A stretch of 64,000 bases of DNA from Dysidea avara (Eukaryota; Porifera; Demospongiae; Dictyoceratida; Dysideidae): positions 36,971,933 through 37,035,932 of the forward strand of contig NC_089279.1 of assembly GCF_963678975.1 (NCBI RefSeq), read 5' to 3'. The notes under the pieces are model-generated. The model saw only the letters and a list, made by a program, of their open reading frames with translations. It was not told where the DNA came from and ran no database searches. A program made the position numbers and the translations under genes. Below are positions 12,561 through 24,006 of this stretch, one piece after another (within the stretch, counting starts at the first letter, position 1; every line of letters starts with the position of its first letter).

Positions 12561-13385
12561 TTGGAACAAACATGAAGGACAGCCTCGAGGCTTTCCCTAA
12601 CCAATTCACACAAGAAAACACCAGACACACTATAAAACAGTTGAGAAGATACTTTTGTGCGTAATTTAATTGCAGTTTAAAGTGGTTTGTTAGAATTACA
12701 CTTCCTTAGCTGTGCATAGCAATGTAATACAAGAATTACGAAATACACAGTATTTACAAATCTAATTATCTAACTGAATTAATATAGCAGTAGCATAAAT
12801 ATAAACCAATTAAGCCTTCATTCTCACATACAGGCTCCTTTTAGCATAAGCTTCTTTGCTCATGTGGGTATGGAAAGACAAACAAATATACAAACATACA
12901 TACACACATACATACAAACACACACACATTTTAGGGAAAACAATTTCAGTAAACAAGGCACACACCCACAGCTGGCCTTTGGCTGGCTGTGGGCGTGTGC
13001 CTGGTTCAAAAACTAGCTAGTGACATTGTATTAAATTTCAGACAATATCAAATGGTTTGTGTTAAAGTTCAACATCTTATCCAGAGCTTTTCCAGTGATA
13101 ACCTGTTGTGTAGTCACTTAGTGAACCTGTTACGGGTATTTCTAACCATCCTTCTGACAGATGTCATAATTATGTTGAAATCTAAAGTCACTCAGTGTAG
13201 CTATTACAAATCTTGGTGTCATGTGGATCGACTTACAGCTCCTGGAATATGTGCCAATTACCATCTTGTGATAATAGATCATAGCAACCGAGATAGCAAC
13301 ACAACTGATGTATATGTTGCAACAACCAAATTAATTACTTCTGGAACAATACGGAGCTTCCAATATCTTGTTATTAGTACAGACA
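12560..13385. other. No supported gene; 135-codon open frame of unknown meaning
   Basis: An open frame on the plus strand at 12989-13396 has no recognisable domain, a composition rich in V, I, L and S typical of AT-rich chance frames, and runs into the arm of the foldback element at 13388. An ACACATACATACA microsatellite lies at about 12895-12930. I do not call a gene. Confidence 0.5.
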
Positions 13386-13387
13386 AG

Positions 13388-14165
13388 AGTATATAATAGA
13401 AACCAACAGTGTTGAACAGTGTATTAGCCTGTGATTAATGATTGTGTAACACGGATATTTCAGCAACTGTTCTTTATGTGAAATGGTAATTTGAAATGCG
13501 TACGTGGCAACAGGTCTTTGCCAATTTTCTGTGTTACTCAACCAAGTGTTCAACAGTTATTGTACAAGGAAAGTGTAGTATAAACAGCCAAGATAACTCC
13601 AGCTCGTTAAAACAATGATTGCACACACGAGCGTGTTGTCACGCCTTCAGGGATCCACTTGGCAGTGCCAGAACTTTAACATTTTCCATTTCTCCTCACC
13701 ATCACGCAAGGCGTGCTCACTACCAATAGTCCTGTAGAACCATCTGCAACCGGAATCAGGGTTTTGATCAACAAAAATATACCTTGATCACTTGATTTCA
13801 CCTTAAAAACAGCCTTGATTTCTTGATAATTTAGCACGTATTTTTGTAAATTCTCATTTTGTTTGCGAGCTAGCTTAATCACCACTTTCTAGGACGTCTT
13901 GATTGCTTGATTCAGTACTAATTTACCTCTTGGTCGCTTGATTTGATTTTGATCCCGGTCGCAGATGGTTCTACAGGACTATTGGCAGTGACTACCCCTT
14001 GATCATGTTTTCACTTAGTTTAGTGGCCGAATTGGGCTAAATATAGCAACCCTTAAATGGCAATATAAAAGAACAATTACTGAAATGTCCGTGTTACTTC
14101 ATGCAATCATTAATAATAGGGTAATACACCCATTCAACACTCTTGGTTTCTAATATGTACTCTTG
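13388..14165. mobile_element. Foldback element with about 100-bp arms and a nested MITE
   Basis: Left arm 13388-13485 (TTAATGATTG, GTAACACGG, TTTCAG) is mirrored by 14062-14165. Nested inside at about 13712-13997 is a second inverted pair sharing CCAATAGTCCTGTAGAACCA and ATCTGC. Two generations of insertion are visible. Confidence 0.75.
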
Positions 14166-14657
14166 GTACAGAGGTGTGAGGAATGTTTGCAACAAAACTG
14201 TAAAATGACAACCCAAAATGTGATCCAATTAACATGTGCCCAATTATGTCATCACAACTTTGACAGGTCATAATTTAAATGTATTGTTTCTCTCTGCATG
14301 CAGTAATGTGTACACATCACGTGATCTCACCTTGTTTATTTGTTGTACATTTTCATGGTAAGGTGAGTAGTCTCTTGGAGGACTTGTGATCCACTACTTC
14401 TAATCACCTGAAGGAAACAATCTTGGTAGGCCTACTTCTTCCTGTCTACCATTATCACCAATAATATCCGTAGATAACCGGTACATCATAATTGCTCTTA
14501 ATAACGCGCGTCATCCTACAGGCGCGAGTGGACCCAAATTCAAAAAGGAAGGAGCGCGGTGTGGTGAATCCGAAGGTGAATTAGTGTAGAGATGAGATCT
14601 GACAACGGAGGCGTTCACTACAGAAGAGGAACAGTTAGCTAAACAAGTTTTTCATAA

Positions 14658-14807
14658 CCAAAGTTGCTTGACCCACACGTCTTTGTATTCTACTTGTCAC
14701 GTGCACATCACATCAAAGTGTTCCCTAGGGCGGTAGCCAAGTACTGTCTGTCCAACCTGACCTTGACCGATGACTTTAGGAAGAGCCTGAACTTTATCAG
14801 TCAACAG
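14658..14807 (+). CDS. Possible single coding exon, unidentified
   Basis: A 50-codon open stretch ends exactly at a good donor (CAACAG then GTGAGT). The translation contains HVFVFYLSRAHH and TLTDDFRKSLNFISQQ, which has a protein-like rather than random composition. Upstream at 14500-14600 is a CpG-richer region with CGCGCG and GGCGCGAG that could be a promoter, and an ATG near 14592 in another frame. I do not recognise the family and found no following exon before the MITE at 14970. Low confidence. Confidence 0.3.
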
Positions 14808-14969
14808 GTGAGTATAGTGCATAAGAGGAAAATCAAGTGATCAAGGAGGTTATCAAATTAAATATATTAGGCTCAGTAATCAAGGTACCCTAACAACAAA
14901 TATTGGTGAAACTAATATTTGGCAATTTGCTATCAAATTGCAGTTGGCGAAAATTTAATTTGGTGAAAT

Positions 14970-15366
14970 AGAGGACTTGCAGCATGACGTAAATTATTGT
15001 AATTGCTAAGCAACCGTAACTGCCGGCCATGTTTCGGGACAGTGTTGTGACTTTCTCAGGGTTTGGTACAGGTTGTAATGAAGCGAATCAGTGTTGAGTT
15101 GTGTTGTAAATACCACCCAGTTCGTTATAAAAGGCGAATAAGTTAGAAATGGTGAGTAATGTATCGAAATTTAATTAGCCACCTATTTCACAAAGCCAGT
15201 GATAAGATCTTCTATTACGAAACCAGCCCTGCTTCCCAGTGCCACTATACCCAGCGCTTAGTGAATAAAATCTCTTTACCTTCATTCTGACTCAGTATGC
15301 GCCATAGAAAGTTGTCCCGAAACATGCCGCCTAGCAACCATTGCTTCACCTGTGCAAGTCCTCTAT
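14970..15366. mobile_element. MITE with about 70-bp terminal inverted repeats
   Basis: Ends AGAGGACTTGCA and TGCAAGTCCTCT; the arms continue through GCTAAGCAACC and TTTCGGGACA and mirror TGTCCCGAAACATGCC and GCCTAGCAACC. AT on both sides may be a 2-bp target duplication. No coding capacity. Confidence 0.8.
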
Positions 15367-15369
15367 GCT

Positions 15370-17190
15370 TTCACATAAATATTGGTGGTGCACGTAAGTG
15401 GTGTAAGGATGAAGTGTGCATGTTGTAGTGCACAATCCTTTTTGTGCTGAAATGCTATGGATTCAGTCACTGGATGCATCAGTCTGGTATAGTCACTTTC
15501 ATCATTGAACTGGGTCGGGATCTGACCCGGGTCCAATTTGTTTTGTGGACCATGTCCATTGATTAGGATCATTTGCTGTCTGTAAGCATACTCACCCATT
15601 TATCAATGGCAGTACATGAATTCATGCATGTTGCTATCTTCGAGCTTACGTGGAGCCACGCCTACTATTCGAGTGTACAAATTATAGTCTCCATAAGCCA
15701 CACCCCTTTTGCATGCATGGAACTACCAATAAGGTGTGTTTAAGTAGTATCCATGAAGTCACACTTGGTCTGTCAAAACCTGTTTCAACAAAAGCTTGGA
15801 CTCAAGCTATGAAAATAATATTGGTGAAATTTAAATTTGGCTGTTTAGTTACGATCGAATCACCAATTTGCCAAATTTAGTTCACTGCCAAATTTAATTG
15901 ATATATTAATGAAAATCTTAATCATGGCTACAGATCACTTACAGTAGAGACTACGGGTCATTCCATGTCAAACCCCATTTTGATTTTCTTGACATTTGGC
16001 ACCCTATAAAGAGCTCATTTCACTGGTCTCCCTTTAAGTTATGACCACTCAAATTTCTGTTAAAAATTTCATCTAGTTTACACTTCTTTAATAAAATGCT
16101 CATAACTTTGCTTGTGATTAACATAGCAACTTCTGGTTTGGATTTTTGAAATCTTATTAAATTGTCTTTCAGGTGACATGTAATTTATTATAATTACCGT
16201 ATACCAGGTTTTATAGCAAGACATTAATTAGTAATTTAGCCTTTGGGATCATTTGCTAAAATTAAATTTGTGAGAATTTTGGTACCATGATAACGTTAAC
16301 GTTACCACATGATTTTAATAAGATCACATGATGTTGAAAACTTCATCACTAAGCACTCTGGAAAGATACATTTGCCCAACCAAGGCTGTGTCCTGTAGTG
16401 TAGTTGAAGCAAAAAGTGTTGATAAGAAAAAGTAGACATGACTCGATCAGATGCTTCAAGCCATTGAGATTTATCCTGCAGGCTTGCTAGCAATGGCCCA
16501 GCTCTCTCTCTCTCTCTTAAAGCTTTCTCCCATCCCATACAGGCTAGTTAGCAATGGGTACAACTCAAGATACACATGAGATGTACAAGACAACAGACAA
16601 CAATGATGTAAAGGTTGTGTGTATGACTGTGTGACACAGTTCACTTTGTTCACTCTGCTAGTAGACAGTGTTGGTTGTTAGAAATATTACCACATCACTT
16701 TTTGCACGTATCTTAATTAACAGCAAGATTTTAATTTTAACAATGACCTTTTGTTGCTAAATTTTCTTCTATCATTTTAGATGCTATAATAACTCACTAT
16801 ACCATACCAAATGAAAAGGTCAAACCACAAAAATATGTCATTTATAATCTCAACTTTTTAAAATGTGTTCTTTAATTACTTTTATTCTTTGTTTACATGT
16901 TGGTCTAATGTTCTTCATTCATCACTGTGAGAGTTGGGATCACTAGTAGATCATGAGTTATAAGTGTTAATGTGTTGCCATGTCAGTACTACTGTTTGTA
17001 TGGTACAAGTGTGGGTATACCATATAAGCTGAAATTTGACATGGAACTTAAAATTAGCAATTTGGCGGATGCTTACATAATCGCCGTAAATATCACCATA
17101 TGTTTTGTTAGTGTTTCTAATATTTAACTGATCAAGGCCAATCAAGAAGCAAAGTGGTGTCAAGCTTGTTGAGTATCATACAGTACAGTA
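15370..17190. other. No gene seen; fragments of several repeats
   Basis: Contains TTTGGTGAAATTTAAATTTGG-type repeat debris (also at 14905-14970) near 15815-15900, and a GGGTCATTCCATGTCAAA motif at about 15955. There is a CT-rich tract near 16503. Open frames on the minus strand at 16302-16653 have no recognisable domain. Confidence 0.5.
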
Positions 17191-17192
17191 GT

Positions 17193-18155
17193 ACTGTATA
17201 TTAGGGATCATGCAGAACTAGACTTTTCCAGCCAAAAATATCACCCTAAAACCAGCTGCAATTTCCCTTCATGACAACTTGGCAGTATTGTTAGGCACAG
17301 CCAAGCCCAACAATAAGAAGTGTTATATCCCTACTGTGCTCAAGGTACCATAACAGAAATGCACAGTAGGGATATAACACTTCTTATTGTTTTACTGTGA
17401 TTTAATATCGTGCACTACTCCAACTTGTTTCAGTACTTTTTATCGATGTGCTATGGTCCCTAGTCTAGTCAATGTTTTGTGTATATTTGTTTGCTAACTT
17501 TTTTTTTGTAAATAATTATCATGACTGGTGGACCCACGCATACTGTATCTGAAATGGCGCTGCGCACCCCCAGCTATATCAATCATTGTCTGTGAAATGT
17601 GAGGTAGCCGTTGTCAGCTATGTTCAACCCATTACACAACATTTTGATTCAAGAACTGTTCGAAATGCACCTCTGCAATCAAAATAGGTACTATGAAAAA
17701 GACGGACGATTTCTATTACAAAGGGAAGCCATCAAATGCTACTGCCAAATCAACACTTTTTGCTGTCAGCAAAGATGAATGGGACACAAAGGAGGACACT
17801 GGTAAGTCCATGAAGAATGCATTGTACATACTGCGGTTTGCCAAAAGACACCTCTCAGGCCAAAGTGACATTGAAAAATCAAGTCCGTAGCCTTAGCCAT
17901 TGTTGAGTTGCGCTTGTCTGAAGTCATCCGTCAGTTACTCAGTCAGTCAGTCAGTCAGTAGAAAATTCCGTTAAACATATTATTTTAAATTCCATAGCAA
18001 CTTGTTGAAAGCATTTCGGGTCAATCTGAAAGCTTGTTTAGGCTCAGCTTGCCTAACCAATACTTCCTCATTGTCATCAGGGAAAATTGAGGTTGGTTTT
18101 TGGGTGATGTTATTTTGTGGGCCACGCCTACTCCTTTGTAGTCCCTACTATACAG
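17193..18155 (+). mobile_element. Non-autonomous DNA transposon, best-delineated copy of family R1
   Basis: The left end reads ATTAGGGATCATG, then CAGCC, ATCACCCTAAAACCAGC, then TTGGCAGTATTGTTAGGCA. The right end carries the degenerate mirror, ending TAGTCCCTACTATACAGTAC. The body (17510-17960) contains TTATGACTGG, GGACACAAAGGAGGACA and a (CAGT)n run at about 17937-17960. Body copies recur in blocks A, B and C and at 31600-31780 and 60740-60970. The 65-codon open frame at 17693-17890 lies in the body; no transposase signature is seen. Confidence 0.65.
17317..17386. repeat. Hairpin AAGAAGTGTTATATCCCTAC
   Basis: A perfect inverted repeat of about 25 nt per arm around CAAGGTACCATAACAGAAAT. A larger version with extended arms sits at 31330-31530, so this is a shortened or left-half copy of that palindromic element. 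Confidence 0.8.
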
Positions 18156-18164
18156 TACTATCAT

Positions 18165-18725
18165 ACTGTATGAAAAAGTAGTAAAACAAGAGATGAATGG
18201 GTATAGCTTGATGGGAAAGCCCCTACTTTGGCATTGAACAAAATTGTAGCTAATGTGCCAAAGTAGGGACTTTCCCACCGAGCCACCATAGACTCCAGTT
18301 ATTAGGCGTACATGGTTATTAAGCGCACATGGTAGACTTGTGCTAGACACCTGTTTGTTAAGCGCATATGGTTGAAATCGCCTCTGCCACCTCGTACTAC
18401 GTAGAATTATTGTCAAAATGAATCAGACATGTCACAGCACATCAATGCCTCACCAGGCCCGTGTCTAGTAGACACTGCCGTCTGTAATAACGATAGCTGT
18501 AGCTGCTACCTGGCTTCTAAGGATTTCCGTTTCCACGACTGAAGCAAACTATTAACTGGTGTTCAAATCACTTGAAAACTGTAGTGGATACAACTAATTC
18601 CCTCCTAGCAGAAACTCCTTACCGTAATTTATAAGCGCATGCGCCTAATAACCAGAGTCTACGGTATGCTATAATACCATCATTCATCTCTTGTTTCACT
18701 ACTTTTTATTGTGTAGGTCCCTACT
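18165..18725. mobile_element. Palindromic MITE interrupted by a nested MITE
   Basis: The outer element is the same family as 39501-39759 (AGTAGTGAAACAAGAG-like arms, GGGAAAGTCCCTAC core, and mirror TCATCTCTTGTTTCACTACT at the right). It is split at 18289-18661 by a second element whose ends are AGACTCCAGTTATTAGGCG and CGCCTAATAACCAGAGTCT. The right arm of the host resumes at about 18662. Confidence 0.8.
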
Positions 18726-19575
18726 TCATTTTTAAATACTAGTTTGTTTAGCGCAGGTAGTTACAGTGTAACTTGTGACTGTTCTATTAGAATATCACAC
18801 ATAACTGTTGTACGTATTAGAGTGGCTGTTCTATTAGAGTATCTCGAGTCAACCAAGGCGTGGCAGCTAGCTAGACCAATAAGGGTGAGATCATTTTGTT
18901 TACTGTTAAGTAAATAACTAGATTTTTAAAAGGTGTGGTCCCTGCACTCTATTGCTATTAGTCCACGCAGTTCTTTATTTGATGGGTGTGGTCACGGTAT
19001 CTTAATCGCGAAGTTGCAGATATATAGTTAGTGTACCTCTTGCAGTGCTGGGACCGAAGTGCTTCTGAAATCCAGCTCTGAAATAATTCTTTGGTGTCTA
19101 AATATGTTGCTGAAAGAAAGTGTTGATACAGAAAATAATCAACTCAATATGGTTTCATTGGATGAAGAAGACAAGCAGCCTGATTGAAGATACAAGAATC
19201 GACAAGGCACAGAGGACCTACACTCGTCAGAACCCCATAGACACATCCCACTGGTGAGTTTGTTATTGTGGTTTAAAATGGTGGCCGTGCGCTGCTTCGT
19301 TTGGCCTCTAAGCTTACGACTGTGGTCAGGCAGTGAGTGGAGTGAGTGAGGCAGACCAAATTTCAAGTTGTGGCGATTTGTTTAAAATTCTATATCTGGT
19401 CACTGGTAAGTGTTCTCTGTTTTTAATGCTGTATTTCATGTTAGATGGACTAATATTATTCTGTAAAGGTAATTTTGTCACGTAAGATGTCTCAAGGATG
19501 ATTTTAGAAGGCAGCATTTTAGGTGGTGCACATCATTTTTTGGGGGATCCCTACTTTAAACAGTACTACTGTACT
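18720..19575 (+). repeat. Dispersed repeat R2, copy 1 (also at 39720-40960)
   Basis: Shares long similarity with 39720-40960, from CTACTTCATTTTTAA through GTTACAGTGTAACTTGTGAC, the TGTTCTATTAGAGTATCTC motif, and TGGATGAAGAAGAC to the end GGGATCCCTACTTTAAACAG. Both copies keep a short open stretch reading [16 protein letters not shown] before stops, so R2 may once have carried coding sequence. The copy at 39720 has a foldback insertion that is absent here, which defines the empty site. Confidence 0.75.
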
Positions 19576-19900
19576 GTTTGATTAGTTATGTTGTAAATGT
19601 GTTATAGTGATGTGTTCCTTTATCAGATGATGTTGACAAAGATGAGTTAGAGGAATAGTTGTCAGTACTAATGGATCAAGAGTTTGATACCATCTTAGAG
19701 GATGGCAGTACCTTACAGGTTAGCTGTGTCATGTGATCGGTGGATACCTCTATATAAAGACCACTATGGGACCAATGGTTGTACTAATGTATGGAGCCAG
19801 ACCTGGTCCTAATTAGATTTCAGTGTATTTCATAGTAATTAATAATTACACTAATTCAGTTACAACATGAACTCTTGATGCTCTTACTCTATGATATCAC

Positions 19901-20651
19901 CAAGAGTTAATAATAGTAGGGAGGGAGAGTGTCTAACGCTCAATAGGCCTGTATAAAATGAGCGCGTAAGACAATCTGGCTTCTTAGCCAGACGTGTTGA
20001 TTGCATGAAGGGAGATGTGAAATGAGGCAAGCCGCAGAAGGACATTATCGATACTACTAGCTGTTCACGAATCAGTCTCATGAGCAACGTGCGAGGCAAC
20101 GTGTGCAATCAAACATGTCGATTTACGATGAACAGCCCTCGGTACTGGCCAAAATTGAAGCAGAAACAGTTCAATTTTGAGGAAAGCTGAGATGAAGCAC
20201 ACTCGGAAGCACAGGTAGAATTGCATCACGAATCTACCGTTCAGCCACGTCCCGAGGTAAGGCCCAAGAAGAAGCGTCGGTCAAGGAGTGATGAGCTGGA
20301 AGTAACCAAGAAGAAGTGTCAGACGAAAGCAATGGCAAGGAAAAGAAGCGGCGCCGATGAAACACAGCCTGAAGAATCCCAACCTAAGAAAAAGCGCCAG
20401 ATGAAAGTTATGAACGATTTCTCTCTGGTTCTTCCATCACTCACTGGAGTAGCCATCTTCGCATCACTGCTTTCTCACCAACTATCAATTTTGCAAGGCC
20501 ATACAAAATGTGACATAACGTGTTTATTGCGGTCATCAACACTATAGGAAATTACAAAGATATACGATAATAAGCGGGGTGCTTTACACGCTCATTTTAT
20601 ACAGGCCTATTGAGCGTTAGACACTCTCCCTCCCTACTATTATTAACTCTT
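19901..20651. mobile_element. 751-bp non-autonomous transposon with perfect 8-bp target duplication
   Basis: The element is flanked by GATATCAC (19893-19900 and 20652-20659). The terminal inverted repeats run about 65 bp: they start CAAGAGTTAATAATAGTAGG and continue with GAGAGTGTCTAACGCTCAAT and GGCCTGTATAAAATGAG. Start, GAGAGTGTC and GCCTGTA motifs match the ends of the 5.35-kb element at 23824, so this is a deletion derivative or cousin. Inside is a 108-codon plus-strand frame (20221-20547) very rich in K and R (KKKRRSRSDE, KKKRQMK), resembling a nuclear-localisation-like stretch; whether it is real coding sequence is unclear. Confidence 0.88.
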
Positions 20652-20659
20652 GATATCAC

Positions 20660-21288
20660 TTAATACCATCTTGTGTGTAATTGTATATACATCACCTTAT
20701 TAGGATGTTACACTGATTTTGTGTCGAGAATGATTAATAAAGTGAGGATCAGTACAAGTGGTGAGTAAGTGTGACATCCTATAACTAATGAGTAAGAATA
20801 GAGGCATCTTATGATGAGAGGTGGAGAAGACATGTTCTGGTTATTTTCTGCTTGTGGTGGCCTGAAGCCATTTGCTACTGCAGTATACAAGAAGCTGGCT
20901 ACCATGTTGGCTGACAAACGTTGACTGACAAGCATGATATTATAGATGAATAAAAATTTATAAAGGCCTTTTCACACTAATATTCATTGAATGCTGATCC
21001 AGCTGTGGTCATACTGAAAGTGGATCAAATGTGCATCAATCCATTTCACACTATGTGTGTAGTAACTGAATCCAATTCACTTTCATAATACACCCGATTA
21101 CCTAACGAAAAATATAATGTCAGAAAAGAGATACGTAATATAGTTTGTGTAGAGTTTGTGTTAGTAATGTATCCATTGACACAGTGAAGAAATCTATATG
21201 TCATGGATATGTATGAATGCATATGGCTTCCCACACAATATGTGTGTCATCTACAAATAAATTATTTCACACACTACATCATATACAT
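20660..21288. other. No gene seen
   Basis: AT-rich sequence with stops in all frames and repeated TTTCACACTA / CACACTATG motifs. Nothing recognised. Confidence 0.5.
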
Positions 21289-21535
21289 TAGTCCAGAGGA
21301 GATTGGTCACGTGTCATTCATCTCATGATCTCAAAGGAAGGGTTCAACTAATTCAATCTTCATACCTCTTAATATTAGACGAATTGTATATCCATACCAG
21401 AGCATCCCAGTTGTATTACAAGCCTTCTCAGCACAATGCGCCGCTTTCCTAGCTGCTAAACAAGCCTTAACACATAGAACAATGCTTGATTGCATAATTT
21501 CACGTCATAGGATTATGACGCATGACCAACCTCCT
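21289..21535. mobile_element. Probable MITE (CCAGAGGAGATTGGTCAC ends)
   Basis: The left end CAGAGGAGATTGGTCAC is mirrored by CATGACCAACCTCCTCTG at about 21518-21537. ATTAGT occurs immediately outside both ends and may be the target duplication. Confidence 0.6.
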
Positions 21536-21836
21536 CTGAGATTAGTCTGTGGACTATAGAGTAGCTGATCTGATGCACACACATCATTCACAACAACAAA
21601 GTCAGATATTGTGTAGTTGCAATGTCTACTGTAAACCATGGGATATCAACAGTATGATGTCATGTTGTTTACACAGTGTGGTCAAACAATTATGGATCTC
21701 TCAAATAGTTTTAATTTTTAACAAGATGACTCCATCCAACTTTAGGCTTTGCATGGAAAGGAAATATGGTTTATAGAAACTATATTCATAACAACAAATA
21801 ACCTCTGGTATCAGCGCTATCTATCACTTTGTTATG

Positions 21837-21926
21837 TGCTTGTAGCTATGGTTGCTTGTAGCTATGGTTGCTTGTAGCTATGGTTGCTTGTAGCTATGGT
21901 TGCTTGTAGCTATGGTTGCTTGTAGC
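21837..21926 (+). repeat. 16-bp tandem repeat, about 5.5 copies
   Basis: TGCTTGTAGCTATGGT repeats head to tail with no mismatches until the end of the array. Its perfection suggests recent expansion. Confidence 0.95.
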
Positions 21927-21929
21927 AAA

Positions 21930-22296
21930 TCACGATTGTGTGTTTACATGAAGAAGTAGACTATACTCACCACACAGAGATGCTATGTGTGATCTTCTAA
22001 ACTTAAGAAGTGCTGTTGAGTGCTTGATTAATGCTGCAAAGGAGCTCACACAGCAGAATTCTGTAATTTTATTGTTATATGGCTTCTTTAGTATACGAAG
22101 CTGCCGCCAATTATGTAATGGCGAATAGAACTTTACAATTTTTTGAGGTGTAGTGTAGTTGGCGATGTGTGGAATATGAGCTTAGGTCATGGACATGCAG
22201 AAGGACTCAGTAAACATGGCTATATAGTTTTTAGCACAAAAAGGTGGATAACTTTGCTGTACATGAGTGAAACAAAATAATATTAGTATATGTAAT
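21930..22296. other. No gene seen
   Basis: Short AT-rich spacer between the 16-bp repeat and the hairpin at 22297. Nothing recognised. Confidence 0.5.
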
Positions 22297-22445
22297 AGGA
22301 TGGATTGCTGTGGTATTCGGGATTAATAGTGCGAGCATTGTAAACAGGAAGGAGTAAAATAGTGCGAGGCGAAGCCGAGCACTATTTCCTTCCTGTTTAC
22401 AATGCGAGAACTATTAATCTCGAATACCACAGCCATCCGTCCTAT
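22297..22445. repeat. Near-perfect hairpin (foldback element 3)
   Basis: Arms GGATTGCTGTGGTATTCGGG...mirrored by CTCGAATACCACAGCCATCC, with the apex GTGCGAGGCGAAGCCGAGCA. The arm sequence is unlike the other hairpins, but the apex is of the same type. Confidence 0.88.
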
Positions 22446-22474
22446 TGCAAATTAATCCGACAACCATAGCAACT

Positions 22475-22600
22475 GTTACTAGGCAACAGAAATTCAAAAA
22501 TAACCACTGCAAAAGACCAATCACACTTAGCAACCGTTGCCTGGCAACCGTTGCTATGGTCTCAAAATTACTTTTACCTTAGCAACCGTTGCTAAGCAAC
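22475..22600. promoter_or_regulatory. Cluster of three X-box-like palindromes (candidate RFX sites)
   Basis: GTTACTAGGCAAC (22475-22487), GTTGCCTGGCAAC (22536-22548) and GTTGCTAAGCAAC (22588-22600) all fit the known RFX-family X-box pattern GTNRCC-N(0-3)-RGYAAC closely; half sites (TTAGCAACC) lie between them. No gene start is evident next to them, and the flanks are themselves an inverted repeat (TCCGACAAC / GTTGTCGAATCGGA), so they may be parts of a transposon rather than a working enhancer. Confidence 0.45.
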
Positions 22601-22689
22601 CGTATTGTATCATACCTTGGGGACTTCTATCACTATGGTAACAATAGTTGTCGAATCGGACATTTACTTCTAATATAAACACACCACAC

Positions 22690-22835
22690 TATTTTAGCCA
22701 ATCAAATTAGTATTATAGATTTTTGTCATGGGACCTTGACAAACAAGTGTAATACTAATTCTATTGGCTAATCGCTTGACGTATTTCAATATAATACGTC
22801 AAGCTGCTATTGAGATTATTATACAGTAACACATT
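22690..22835. repeat. Nested inverted repeats
   Basis: TTAGCCAATCAAATTAGTAT is mirrored by ATACTAATTCTATTGGCTAA, followed immediately by a TTGACGTAT / ATACGTCAA hairpin. Likely a small MITE. Confidence 0.7.
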
Positions 22836-22839
22836 CAGT

Positions 22840-23400
22840 TGTTGGATTATAAAAGTAATAATATGAAGATGAACAAACGGCGAACTTTAGTTTTGCCTCA
22901 AACATACGTACTGTTCACTTGATACTTACTAGTGGACCAATACTCATTGCCAATAACCACCAGAGGATTGTTTTGAGTTGGAGGATGCTTTCCAAGGTGG
23001 TTTTTAGGTATGTGTTCTATTAGAGTTTTTGCAAAAAAAACATGGGCGATCCCTATTATGAACCCACTATCGTATAGTCACATCTGGTTGAGATGTAGGC
23101 TTTGTTTCTCTGTTAAGGTCAGCTATTATGTGTTTGAGAGGACATTGTTCTTCTGTGTGTTGTCCTGTAATGGCTAGCATTGATCTAGCTTATTATGAGT
23201 AATGTTGATGCCCTAGAATAGTCTTGTGTTAACAGGTGTTGGTGTTATCCAAAGCACGTATCGACACAAGACTTACATGAAATTAAGCGCTCATCATCTA
23301 GCAATTCCAAGTTTGTTGTTACAAATCACTATGTGCTTTTGTTTGCTCTCTACATGCATTGAAGGTGTTGGTGTAGAGGAAAACTTTAGCTACATTCCTG
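22840..23400. other. No gene seen
   Basis: No conserved frame. A TGTTCTATTAGAGTTTTTGC motif (see findings) lies at about 23010. Confidence 0.5.
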
Positions 23401-23404
23401 TCAA

Positions 23405-23475
23405 TACCAGTTAAAGTGTTAGTGCATAGAACTGTTAACCCAGAGGTCCAGAGTTCAGTTCCTGCGGATGACAAC
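23405..23475 (+). tRNA. tRNA-like remnant, anticodon-loop CTGTTAA (Asn-like)
   Basis: AGTTAAAGTGTTAGTGC, then AACTGTTAACCCAGAGGTCC, then AGAGTTCAGTTCC resembles the D arm, a GTT anticodon loop and a T arm with internal promoter B-box. The acceptor stem does not pair convincingly. A second A-box-like stretch GCTCAGCTGGTAAAGTACC follows near 23705, with a T-run at about 23780. More likely tRNA-derived SINE heads than working tRNA genes. Confidence 0.3.
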
Positions 23476-24006
23476 TTTTTCTTCTCAGTGCCACCTTTTT
23501 ATGACACACTTTTTCATATGTCAGCTATTGACGATGCTTACTCGGCAATCTGTGCATGTATTGACATGCCAAATGTAACGCTTACCATCTGGCTATGTCC
23601 CAAAGTTTATTGCAAGCTTCTACATGCATTCCTTCATCCCCTACAGCACATTAAAGGCCATGATGTATTCAGCTGTATTCCATTGCTAACCACACGATAA
23701 ACAGCTCAGCTGGTAAAGTACCTTCCTGAAGTGTTGCGGTTACTGCTGCTGTGTAGGGCAAGTGCCCAGAGACAAAACTTTTTTTTTTCGTTTTATCTAT
23801 ACCTTTTTGGTGCTTACTTTTTCCAAGAATTCGCGATATAAAAAGAGAGGAGAGTGTCCTACTCTGGTATAGCCTGTACAATTGCGTAGTGTGAAGTGAT
23901 GATGCAATACTGGTTACCACTATTCAGGTGTTAATTGATCACCTGACTATTTCCAACTGAAGTCACAAAAATACTATCTCATCAGAGAAGTTCTAAAGTG
24001 CTTTAA

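Noticed and set aside
12989..13396. 135-codon open frame as a gene
   Set aside because: No domain, chance-like composition, and it ends in a transposon arm.
18021..18416. 131-codon minus-strand frame
   Set aside because: Crosses the end of element R1, a palindromic MITE and part of a nested MITE; an artefact of inverted repeats.
23405..23780. Functional tRNA genes
   Set aside because: A- and B-box-like parts exist but the acceptor stem does not fold; more likely SINE debris.
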